From Spirochaetaceae bacterium (lineage in GTDB: Bacteria; Spirochaetota; Spirochaetia; Treponematales; Treponemataceae): a stretch of 55,024 nucleotides of DNA. Every line of letters begins with the position of its first letter. Position 1 is the first letter of the stretch. The notes beneath the pieces were generated by a model. That model did not search any database and had not been told where the DNA came from. It was given only the letters and a program-made list of their open reading frames with translations. The DNA is taken from the NCBI GenBank assembly GCA_017618015.1, contig JAFZVC010000049.1:1-55024 (forward strand). The letters are read 5' to 3'. Both the position numbers and the translations under genes were made by a program. Positions 46,980 to 55,024 of this stretch are shown here, piece by piece.

Positions 46980-49900
46980 ATGTTCGCAAAGAGCCGGACG
47001 GTCAATCGTCAGTATATTGGTAAGAATATCCAGAACTTTATGGAGCTGCCTGACTTAATAGATATTCAGCTCTCGTCTTATGAAAGTTTTTTGCAGAAGA
47101 CAAAATTGGATAACAAAGAACCGCTTGCGGAGCAGGGGCTTCAGGAAGTGTTCAATTCTACATTCCCTATCGAAAGTCCTAACGGGGATATGGTCCTTGA
47201 ATATGAATATTATGAGCTTGATGAGCAAAATATAAAATTTTCGGAGCTTGAGTGCAAGCAGAAGGGACTTACTTATTCAGTTCCTTTGAAGGCGCGTATT
47301 AATCTGGTTTTCCAGCAGACAGGAGAAATCCGTCAGAAAGATATATATATGGGTGATATTCCTCTTATGACAGACAGAGGAACGTTCATCGTAAACGGTG
47401 CTGAGCGCGTTGTCGTTTCTCAGATCCACCGTTCTCCGGGCGTTATTTTCTGCAATGAGAAAGGTGTGCTTTCAAGCCGCATCATTCCTTATCGCGGAAG
47501 CTGGCTCGAATTTGAAATCGACCAGAAGAAAGAGCTGATTTACGCAAAGATTGACCGCAAGAAGAAGATTCTTGGTACAATCTTCCTGCGCGCACTCGGC
47601 TACAATTCACGCGAAGAGATTATCAAAGCATTCTATGAGACGAAAAAGCTCAAGATAAAGAGCACAAGAGAGTTCAAGGATTCTCTTGTCGGAAAGATTC
47701 TTGCAGAAGCCGTTTATTCTAAACAGACAGAAGACGGCGAGGAAAAGAAGATTTTCCGTGCGGACGAGAAGCTTCATCCGCATGATATTGACGAGCTCTA
47801 TTCTCACAGCGATATAAAAGAAATTACAGTAATTGATTTTACTGCAGAGAATTCTCTTGACTCACAGGTTATTATCAACTGTTTCGAGCGTGAAGAGATT
47901 CATTATACAAAAGAAGGTTCAGAATCTGACGAGCCAACGAAAGAGGATGCACTTTCAGCAGTATATTCCGTTCTTATGCCGGGCGAGCCGATAACGGTTG
48001 AAGCAGCAGAGAAAGACCTTACAACAATGTTCTTCTCGCTCCGCCGCTATGACCTTGGTCGCGTAGGACGCTACAAGCTCAACAAGAAGTTCGAGTATAA
48101 CCCACCGGTTGAAGAGAATACGCTTGTAAAACAGGATATTATCGCAACGATGAAGTTCCTGGTTAAGGTTTTCATTCAGGCAGAAGGTATTGATGATATC
48201 GACCACCTTGGAAACCGCCGTATCCGCTCTGTAGGCGAGCTTATGACAGTTCAGCTGAAAACAGCGTTCAGCCGCATGGAGCGCATCGCAAAAGAGCGTA
48301 TGAGCCTTAAAGAGACTGAGACTATGAAGCCTCAGGATCTTATCTCTATAAAACCAATTGTTGCTTCTATTAAAGAGTTCTTCGGATCCAGCCAGCTGTC
48401 ACAGTTCATGGATCAGGTTAACCCGCTTGCAGAGCTTACTCACAAGCGCCGTCTTAACGCTCTCGGTCCAGGTGGTCTTTCTCGTGACCGCGCGAGCTTC
48501 GAAGTTCGTGATGTTCACTACACCCACTATGGTCGTATGTGTCCTATCGAAACTCCTGAAGGTCCGAATATCGGTCTTATCGTTTCGCTCGCTATTTATA
48601 CGCGCGTCAACGAGTACGGATTCCTTGAGGCGCCGTACAGAAAGATTGAGAACGGCAAGGCTACTAATAAAGTAGAGTACCTCTCCGCTATGGACGAGGA
48701 TAAATACTATATCGGTCAGGCTTCTGCAGCAATGGACGAGAAGGGTAACTTCATCAACAGCACGATTGCTTGCCGCAGAAGGGGCGATTACTCAGCCCGC
48801 GCACCAAAAGACGTTCAGTTCATGGACGTTTCGCCGAAGCAGGTTATTTCAGTTTCTGCAGCGCTCATCCCGTTCCTTGAGCATGACGACGCTAACCGTG
48901 CACTCATGGGTTGTAACATGCAGCGCCAGGCTGTTCCTCTTCTTTTCCCGGAGCCACCGATTGTTGGTACAGGTATGGAGAAGAAGTGCGCGTATGACTC
49001 AGGCGTTCTTGTAAAAGCAAAGAAAGCCGGTGAAGTTATCTACGTAGCATCAGATGAAGTACGCGTACAGACACCGGAGCAGAAAAAGTCCGGCGAGTTT
49101 GATTCATATAAGCTTCTTAAGTATCAGAAGACAAACCAGGATACATGCTATCATCAGCGTCCTGTTGTTGAGCTTGGACAGGCTGTTCAGAAAGGCGATG
49201 TTCTTGCTGATGGTCCTGCGACGTTCAATGGCGAGCTTGCTCTTGGACGCAACATTCTTGTTGGTTTCGTTCCGTGGAATGGCTACAACTACGAGGATGC
49301 TGTTCTTATCTCACGCCGCGTAGTAAAAGAGGATATGTATACTTCTATCCATATCAAAGAGTTTACTACAGAAATCCGCGAGACAAAGCTTGGTCCTGAA
49401 AAGATTACTCGTGATATCCCGAATACAGCGGAAAAGACGCTCGACAACCTTGACGGTGAGGGTATCGTCCGCATCGGTGCAAAAGTTCGTTCCGGCGATA
49501 TTCTTGTTGGTAAGGTTACGCCAAAGAGCGAAACCGAGACAACACCAGAGTTCAAGCTTTTGAACTCAATCTTCGGTGAGAAGGCTAAGGAAGTAAGGGA
49601 TTCTTCACTCCGCATCCCGCATGGTGTTGAAGGTACAGTAATTGATGTACAGCGTCTGCGCCGTACAGAAGGCGATGACCTTAACCCAGGTGTTGACGAG
49701 GTTGTTAAGATTCTTATCGCTACGAAGCGTAAGCTCCGCGAAGGTGATAAGATGGCTGGTCGCCACGGAAATAAGGGTGTTGTTGCCCGCATTCTTCCGG
49801 AAGAGGATATGCCGTACTTGGAAGACGGAACTCCGCTCGATGTATGTCTTAACCCGCTCGGTGTTCCGTCACGAATGAACATCGGTCAGATTATGGAATC

Positions 49901-50489
49901 TGAGCTTGGTCTTGCAGGTAAGTACCTTAATGAATGGTATGAAGCTCCTGTTTTCCAGTCTCCTTCCAATGAGCAGATTGAAGACAAGCTTGCGCAGGCT
50001 GGTTTCGACAGAACGTCAAAAGCTATTCTTCGTGACGGAAGAACTGGTGAGCCGTTCCAGAACCCGGTATTCGTCGGTGTTATCTACTATCTTAAACTTC
50101 ATCACCTTGTTGATGATAAGATGCACGCCCGCTCAACAGGACCGTACTCACTCGTTACTCAGCAGCCACTTGGTGGTAAGGCTCAGTTCGGTGGTCAGCG
50201 TCTTGGTGAGATGGAGGTTTGGGCTTTGGAGGCATACGGTGCTGCCAATACGCTCCAGGAGCTTCTTACAATCAAGTCTGATGATATGACCGGACGCTCA
50301 AAGATTTATGAGTCTATCGTTAAGGGTGAGCCTTCAACAGCTGCCGGTGTACCGGAAGCGTTCAACGTTCTTGTTCAGGAACTTAGAGGACTCGCGCTTG
50401 ACTTCACAATCTACGATGCGAAAGGAAAGCAGATTCCGCTTACTGAGCGCGACGAAGAGCTTATAAACAAGCAGGGTTCTAATTTCTAA
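46980..50489 (+). CDS. rpoB: RNA polymerase beta subunit
   Basis: 1169 residues. The rifampicin pocket ([24 protein letters not shown]) continues [14 protein letters not shown]: residue 493 is Asn where E. coli has Ser531. [12 protein letters not shown] and [21 protein letters not shown] are the catalytic and switch regions. The start at 46980 has AAGGGGG before it and fits [16 protein letters not shown]; the in-frame ATG at 46947 is unlikely. Length is that of spirochaete RpoB, shorter than E. coli's because of missing lineage-specific inserts. Confidence 0.97.
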   Translation: MFAKSRTVNRQYIGKNIQNFMELPDLIDIQLSSYESFLQKTKLDNKEPLAEQGLQEVFNSTFPIESPNGDMVLEYEYYELDEQNIKFSELECKQKGLTYSVPLKARINLVFQQTGEIRQKDIYMGDIPLMTDRGTFIVNGAERVVVSQIHRSPGVIFCNEKGVLSSRIIPYRGSWLEFEIDQKKELIYAKIDRKKKILGTIFLRALGYNSREEIIKAFYETKKLKIKSTREFKDSLVGKILAEAVYSKQTEDGEEKKIFRADEKLHPHDIDELYSHSDIKEITVIDFTAENSLDSQVIINCFEREEIHYTKEGSESDEPTKEDALSAVYSVLMPGEPITVEAAEKDLTTMFFSLRRYDLGRVGRYKLNKKFEYNPPVEENTLVKQDIIATMKFLVKVFIQAEGIDDIDHLGNRRIRSVGELMTVQLKTAFSRMERIAKERMSLKETETMKPQDLISIKPIVASIKEFFGSSQLSQFMDQVNPLAELTHKRRLNALGPGGLSRDRASFEVRDVHYTHYGRMCPIETPEGPNIGLIVSLAIYTRVNEYGFLEAPYRKIENGKATNKVEYLSAMDEDKYYIGQASAAMDEKGNFINSTIACRRRGDYSARAPKDVQFMDVSPKQVISVSAALIPFLEHDDANRALMGCNMQRQAVPLLFPEPPIVGTGMEKKCAYDSGVLVKAKKAGEVIYVASDEVRVQTPEQKKSGEFDSYKLLKYQKTNQDTCYHQRPVVELGQAVQKGDVLADGPATFNGELALGRNILVGFVPWNGYNYEDAVLISRRVVKEDMYTSIHIKEFTTEIRETKLGPEKITRDIPNTAEKTLDNLDGEGIVRIGAKVRSGDILVGKVTPKSETETTPEFKLLNSIFGEKAKEVRDSSLRIPHGVEGTVIDVQRLRRTEGDDLNPGVDEVVKILIATKRKLREGDKMAGRHGNKGVVARILPEEDMPYLEDGTPLDVCLNPLGVPSRMNIGQIMESELGLAGKYLNEWYEAPVFQSPSNEQIEDKLAQAGFDRTSKAILRDGRTGEPFQNPVFVGVIYYLKLHHLVDDKMHARSTGPYSLVTQQPLGGKAQFGGQRLGEMEVWALEAYGAANTLQELLTIKSDDMTGRSKIYESIVKGEPSTAAGVPEAFNVLVQELRGLALDFTIYDAKGKQIPLTERDEELINKQGSNF

Positions 50490-50537
50490 ATGGTTGTCCG
50501 GGCTTGTTTGTACCGGAACTTTGAAAATGTAATGTTT

Positions 50538-50571
50538 TAAGCCGCCAGTTATGACGGCTTAGAATTGGCGG
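50538..50571 (+). promoter_or_regulatory. Alternative hairpins between rpoB and rpoC
   Basis: TAAGCCG (50538-50544) pairs with CGGCTTA (50555-50561); alternatively CCGCCA (50542-50547) pairs with TGGCGG (50566-50571). The two structures share bases and exclude each other. No T-run is present. Confidence 0.45.
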
Positions 50572-50601
50572 TATCTCTGATACCTATATAGGAGAAAGCA
50601 A

Positions 50602-53600
50602 ATGCGTGATATCCAGGATTTTGACAGCTTGATGATTAAGCTCGCTTCACCAGAAACCATCAGAGCATGGTCATACGGTGAGGTAAAGAAGCCTGAGACT
50701 ATAAACTATCGTACTTTAAGACCGGAGAAAGACGGACTGTTCTGTGAGCGTATTTTTGGTACGACAAAGGAATGGGAATGTTACTGCGGTAAATTCAAGT
50801 CTGTCCGCTATAAGGGCGTTATCTGCGACCGTTGTGGTGTTGAAGTTACGCACTTCAAGGTAAGACGTGAGCGCATGGGACACATCGAGCTTGCCGCTCC
50901 TGTTTCTCATATCTGGTACTATCGGTCAGTTCCATCCCGCATGGGTCTTCTCCTTGACCTTCAGGTTGCCGCGTTGCGTTCTGTCCTTTACTACGAGAAG
51001 TTTATCGTCATCGATCCAGGTGACACTGACCTTAAGAAAATGCAGCTCCTCACAGAGGATGAGTATATTGAGGCTCAGGAACGCTACGGCGATGCTTTCT
51101 CAGCAGGAATGGGTGCCGAGGCTATCAAGACATTGCTTGAAAACCTTAACCTTGACGAACTTGCTGTAGAACTTCGCGCAAAGATGATTGAAAAAGGCGC
51201 AAAGAGTGACAAACGTCTTCTTAAGCGCATTGAAATAGTTGAAAACTTCCGCTCATCTACGAACAAATGTTCATGGATGATTCTTGACGTCGTTCCGGTT
51301 ATTCCACCGGATCTTCGCCCTATGGTTCAGCTTGATGGTGGCCGCTTCGCCACATCTGACCTTAACGACCTTTACAGACGCGTTATCAACAGAAACAACC
51401 GTCTTAAGAGACTTCAGGGTCTTTCCGCTCCGGACATCATTATCCGCAACGAAAAGCGTATGCTCCAGGAAGCAGTTGATGCTCTGTTCGACAATTCAAA
51501 GAGAAAGCGCGTTGTAAAAGGTGCTTCAAACAGACCTCTTAAGTCAATTTCAGACCTTCTCAAAGGTAAGCAGGGACGTTTCCGCCAGAACCTTCTTGGT
51601 AAGCGCGTTGACTACTCAGGACGTTCTGTAATCGTTGTTGGTCCGGAGCTTAAGCTTTGGCAGTGCGGTCTTCCTACAAAGATGGCTTTGGAGCTTTTCA
51701 AGCCGTTCCTTATGAAGAAGCTTGTCGATAAAGACATCGTAAGCAATATTAAGAAAGCAAAGATGCTCGTTGAGCAGGAGTCATCAAACATTTTTGACCT
51801 TCTCGACGAAGTAGTCCGCGAGCATCCTGTTATGCTTAACCGTGCTCCTACACTTCACCGCCTTGGTATTCAGGCATTCGAGCCTGTTCTTGTTGAAGGA
51901 AAGGCAATTAAGCTTCATCCGCTTGTTTGTCACGCTTTCAACGCCGACTTCGACGGTGACCAGATGGCTATCCACGTACCTCTTACACAGGCTGCGCAGA
52001 TGGAGTGCTGGACACTCATGCTTTCTGCAAGAAACCTTCTTGACCCGGCAAACGGTAAGACAATCGTTTATCCGTCACAGGACATGGTTCTTGGTATCTT
52101 CTATCTTACTAAGATTAAGCCGTCCGGAAAAGGAACAGGAAAGCGTTTCAGCTCTGTTGACGAAGTCCTTCTTGCTGCAGAAGCAAAGAGCATCGACTAC
52201 GAGGCAGAAATCAAAGTACCGATAATGAAAGCTCCTTACAACGGAGCGGTTATCTCCACAACAGCAGGACGCATTATCTTCAATGAAGAGATGCCGGCTG
52301 AGGTTGAGTATGTAAACGAGCTTCTTGGCGATAAAGAGCTTAAGAAACTCATCGAGAAAGTATACAAAGAGAAAGGACCGTGGCTCACAGTTCAGATGCT
52401 TGATGCCATTAAGTCCGTCGGCTATAGATACGCTACGTTCTTCGGTGCGACAATTTCAATGGGTGATATTCTTGTACCACCTGAAAAAGCCGCAATCATG
52501 GAGAAAGGTAACAAAGAAGTCGAAAAGATTATGAATCAGCATCGTAATGGTAGTATTACGGCTGATGAGCGTTACGAGCATATTTGCGATGTTTGGCAGG
52601 AAGTTAACAACGAACTGACGGATGTCGTTATGAAGACTCTTGAGAACGATAAGGAAGGTTTCAACACCATCAACATGATGGCCGCGTCTGGTGCTCGTGG
52701 TAGCCGCAACCAGATCAGACAGCTCGCCGGTATGCGTGGTCTTATGGCTAAGCCTAACGGAGACATCATTGAGCTTCCTATCCGCTCGAACTTCAAAGAG
52801 GGACTTTCAGTTATCGAGTTCTTCATTTCTACAAACGGTGCTCGTAAGGGTCTTTCCGATACTGCTCTTAAGACCGCTGACGCTGGTTACATGACACGCC
52901 GTCTTGTTGATGTTTCTCAGGATGTTGTTATCAACGAAGAAGACTGCGGTACGATCAACGGTATTGAGTACACCGCCATCAAAGACGGTGATGAGGTTAA
53001 GATTCCGCTTAAAGACAGAATTGTTGGTCTTTTCACACTTGAAAGAGTTCTTCACCCAATCACAGGCGAGCTTATCTGCGATGTTAACGAATACATTACA
53101 GAAGAGCTTGCAGCCAAGATTGATGAAGCTGGTGTTGAAAGCGTCAAGCTCCGCACCGTTCTTACTTGCGAAAGCCGCCATGGTGTTTGCTGCAAGTGTT
53201 ACGGACGTAACCTTGCTCACAACAAGATTGCTGAAATCGGTGATGCAGTTGGTATTATTGCAGCTCAGTCAATCGGTCAGCCTGGTACACAGCTTACAAT
53301 GCGTACATTCCATCAGGGTGGTACTGCTACAAAGACAACAGAAGATAACCGTATCTTCCTTAAATATGGCGTAATCGTAAAGAATATCAGCGGTACGCAC
53401 GTAGAAGATGAAGACGGCAACTGGCTCTTCACACGTAAGGGCTTCATGAATGTTTCCAGAATCATCAAAGAATACGATGTTCCTGCAAGAGCAACTGTTC
53501 TTGTTAAGGACGGCGACCTTGTTCTTAAGAACGCTCCGCTTTACAGAGCAGGTGGCAAGGAAGAGCTTGCTGCTGATGTTGCGAACGTAATTATCCGCGA

Positions 53601-54843
53601 CAAGAAGATTCTTCTTGTAAGTAAGGATCTTAAACTTGAGATTCAGAACGGTTCTACAGTCATCGTAAAGATTGGCGATATTGTTAAGCCAGAGCAGACA
53701 ATCGCAACATTCGATACGGCTTCTGAGCCTATCATTGCTGAAGTTTCTGGTTACGTTCACTTCGAGGACATTATCCCTGGTGCAACACTTGCTGAGGATG
53801 TCGATGAAGAGACAGGTAACGTTGAGAAACGTATCACAGACCTTCACCTTGATACAAAGCAGCCGCGCATCCATATTACCGATGAAGCTGGTAACGAGCT
53901 TGGTAGCTATTATCTTCCAGGAGGAGCAATCCTTCTTGTTGAGGATAACGAAAAGATTTCAGCTGGTACGATGCTTGCTAAGATGCTTAAGGAAGGTTCC
54001 AAGACAAACGATATTACCGGTGGTCTTCCTCGTGTTTCTGAGCTGTTCGAAGCCCGCAAGCCAAAGAACCCAGCCGTTCTGGCGCAGATTACAGGTACGG
54101 TACAGTTCAAGGGTATTACAAAAGGTAAGCGCGTTATCGTAGTTGTAGACAAGTACGGAAAGACATTCGAGCATCTTGTACCGATGACAAAACGTCTTCT
54201 CGTCCGCGATGGTGACACGGTAGAAGCCGGTGAGCGTTTGTGCGCCGGTGCTCTTAGTCCGCACGACATTCTTGCCATCCTTGGTGAGAACGCTCTTCAG
54301 AATTACCTTATGGACGAGATCCAGCAGGTTTACCAGGCTCAGGGTGTAACGATCAACGACAAGCATATCGGTGTTATCGTACGCCAGATGCTTAGAAAAG
54401 TTGAGATTGTTGCTGTTGGTGATACACGCTTTATCTACGGACAGCAGGTTGATAAATACAAGTTCCATGAAGAGAACCGCAGAGTTATGGAAGAAGGTGG
54501 ACAGCCAGCTATCGCAAGGCCTATGTTCCAGGGTATTACAAAGGCATCGCTTAACATCGATTCCTTCATATCCGCCGCTTCTTTCCAGGAGACGACACGC
54601 GTACTTACGAACGCAGCGATTGCCGGTGTTTCCGACAGCCTCCGCGGTCTTAAGGAGAACGTCATCATCGGACATATGATTCCTGCTGGAACTGGTATCA
54701 AATATTACAGGAACGTCAAACTTTCCGATGCAAACGCAACGGACCTTGATGTTCAGATGAATGATATCCTTGAGCGCCGTAAGCTTGAAAAAGAAGAGGC
54801 TGCTCAGATGGAAGAACCGGGTGCTGAACCCGAAGAAGATTAA
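50602..54843 (+). CDS. rpoC: RNA polymerase beta' subunit
   Basis: 1413 residues. Zinc ribbon near the N-terminus ([23 protein letters not shown]), active-site [15 protein letters not shown], bridge helix/trigger loop region ([23 protein letters not shown] second zinc site, [17 protein letters not shown]), and a C-terminal acidic tail. AGGAG precedes the ATG. It completes the rpoBC pair 112 bp after rpoB. Confidence 0.97.
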   Translation: MRDIQDFDSLMIKLASPETIRAWSYGEVKKPETINYRTLRPEKDGLFCERIFGTTKEWECYCGKFKSVRYKGVICDRCGVEVTHFKVRRERMGHIELAAPVSHIWYYRSVPSRMGLLLDLQVAALRSVLYYEKFIVIDPGDTDLKKMQLLTEDEYIEAQERYGDAFSAGMGAEAIKTLLENLNLDELAVELRAKMIEKGAKSDKRLLKRIEIVENFRSSTNKCSWMILDVVPVIPPDLRPMVQLDGGRFATSDLNDLYRRVINRNNRLKRLQGLSAPDIIIRNEKRMLQEAVDALFDNSKRKRVVKGASNRPLKSISDLLKGKQGRFRQNLLGKRVDYSGRSVIVVGPELKLWQCGLPTKMALELFKPFLMKKLVDKDIVSNIKKAKMLVEQESSNIFDLLDEVVREHPVMLNRAPTLHRLGIQAFEPVLVEGKAIKLHPLVCHAFNADFDGDQMAIHVPLTQAAQMECWTLMLSARNLLDPANGKTIVYPSQDMVLGIFYLTKIKPSGKGTGKRFSSVDEVLLAAEAKSIDYEAEIKVPIMKAPYNGAVISTTAGRIIFNEEMPAEVEYVNELLGDKELKKLIEKVYKEKGPWLTVQMLDAIKSVGYRYATFFGATISMGDILVPPEKAAIMEKGNKEVEKIMNQHRNGSITADERYEHICDVWQEVNNELTDVVMKTLENDKEGFNTINMMAASGARGSRNQIRQLAGMRGLMAKPNGDIIELPIRSNFKEGLSVIEFFISTNGARKGLSDTALKTADAGYMTRRLVDVSQDVVINEEDCGTINGIEYTAIKDGDEVKIPLKDRIVGLFTLERVLHPITGELICDVNEYITEELAAKIDEAGVESVKLRTVLTCESRHGVCCKCYGRNLAHNKIAEIGDAVGIIAAQSIGQPGTQLTMRTFHQGGTATKTTEDNRIFLKYGVIVKNISGTHVEDEDGNWLFTRKGFMNVSRIIKEYDVPARATVLVKDGDLVLKNAPLYRAGGKEELAADVANVIIRDKKILLVSKDLKLEIQNGSTVIVKIGDIVKPEQTIATFDTASEPIIAEVSGYVHFEDIIPGATLAEDVDEETGNVEKRITDLHLDTKQPRIHITDEAGNELGSYYLPGGAILLVEDNEKISAGTMLAKMLKEGSKTNDITGGLPRVSELFEARKPKNPAVLAQITGTVQFKGITKGKRVIVVVDKYGKTFEHLVPMTKRLLVRDGDTVEAGERLCAGALSPHDILAILGENALQNYLMDEIQQVYQAQGVTINDKHIGVIVRQMLRKVEIVAVGDTRFIYGQQVDKYKFHEENRRVMEEGGQPAIARPMFQGITKASLNIDSFISAASFQETTRVLTNAAIAGVSDSLRGLKENVIIGHMIPAGTGIKYYRNVKLSDANATDLDVQMNDILERRKLEKEEAAQMEEPGAEPEED

Positions 54844-54866
54844 TGAGCATTGTACGGATTCCTGCA

Positions 54867-54896
54867 TTGACAGTGTATACGGTTTTTTGCTAGAAT
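54867..54896 (+). promoter_or_regulatory. Promoter before rpsL with flanking inverted repeat
   Basis: A perfect TTGACA (54867-54872), 18 bp and TAGAAT (54891-54896). ACGGATTC (54854-54861) and GAATCCGT (54893-54900) form an 8-bp perfect inverted repeat, the second arm overlapping the -10. The leader to rpsL is about 60 nt and includes GGAG. Confidence 0.7.
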
Positions 54897-54962
54897 CCGT
54901 TTTACTCTCATTTTGAAATTTAGCCGGGGTGCTGACCGGTGTATAAATAGGAGAAAAGGCTA

Positions 54963-55024
54963 ATGCCTACAATTAATCAATTAATTCGTCAGGGACGTAA
55001 GACAGCCGCTAACAGAACGAAGTC
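54963..55024 (+). CDS. rpsL: Ribosomal protein S12 (uS12), partial
   Basis: Only the first 20 codons are inside the window: MPTINQLIRQGRKTAANRTK, the canonical S12 N-terminus. AGGAG lies 11 nt upstream. The gene opens the str operon (rpsL, rpsG, fusA) normally found after rpoC; the rest lies beyond the right edge. Confidence 0.93.
   Translation, partial: MPTINQLIRQGRKTAANRTK

Noticed and set aside
1..55024. CRISPR arrays, transposases, phage genes
   Set aside because: No spaced direct-repeat array, transposase, integrase or phage structural protein was seen on either strand.

Overview
The window looks like chromosome from a saccharolytic, host-associated Treponema (Spirochaetota) of moderate GC. 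The gene order rpmG - tRNA-Trp - secE - nusG - rplKAJL - rpoB - rpoC - rpsL at 43.4-55 kb is the spirochaete arrangement. RpoB has Asn at the position of E. coli Ser531. The accessory genes (double cNMP-domain regulator, DUF6273 lipoprotein, PilZ and MCP proteins, intracellular hemicellulases) fit rumen or gut treponemes. The species is not identifiable from the sequence alone.

Layout. 0-0.3 kb: the end of an rRNA operon (5S rRNA), followed by an odd structured segment that ends in a second copy of the 5S 3' end. 0.36-12.2 kb: a plant-polysaccharide locus with a NarL-type response regulator, GH67 alpha-glucuronidase, GH43 xylosidase, a sensor kinase whose input is a LacI-type sugar-binding domain, an SGNH acetylesterase, a GH36 alpha-galactosidase and a CBS-type pyrophosphatase. 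None of the enzymes has a signal peptide, so they should act on imported oligosaccharides; the transporter is not in the window. 12.3-14.8 kb: methyltransferase, TIM-barrel isomerase-like and GNAT genes, then tRNA-Thr(CGT) with a second structured segment of the same design as the one behind 5S. 14.8-22.4 kb: E2-like acyltransferase, double-CNB regulator, PHP phosphoesterase, LacI regulator, ComM, and a MetY/CGS-type enzyme. 22.4-25.9 kb: a four-gene envelope cluster. 25.9-30.2 kb: rhomboid protease and a complete N-degron operon clpS-clpA-aat. 30.3-43.2 kb: small hypothetical, DUF6273 lipoprotein, PilZ - FtsJ-like methyltransferase - WYL regulator operon, two overlapping Hpt genes, uracil permease, chemoreceptor, CBM9-like protein, threonine/serine exporter, tRNA-Gly(CCC), a predicted small RNA, and cysE. 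43.3 kb to the end: the ribosomal protein/RNA polymerase block.

The three most unusual signals are non-coding. (1) About a dozen genes at transcription-unit starts have a -10-like hexamer ending 5-8 nt before the start codon and no Shine-Dalgarno, whereas genes inside operons have good Shine-Dalgarno sequences; this predicts widespread leaderless mRNAs. (2) The segments behind the 5S gene and behind tRNA-Thr(CGT) share short words in the same order, carry a short inverted copy of their own target RNA gene, and end in a direct copy of that gene's 3' end; this suggests a small element family that inserts at RNA-gene 3' ends. (3) A 28-bp sequence occurs exactly twice, inverted, 9.5 kb apart. It contains an 11-bp tandem repeat, and one copy abuts a consensus promoter for a roughly 90-nt RNA with a strong terminator.
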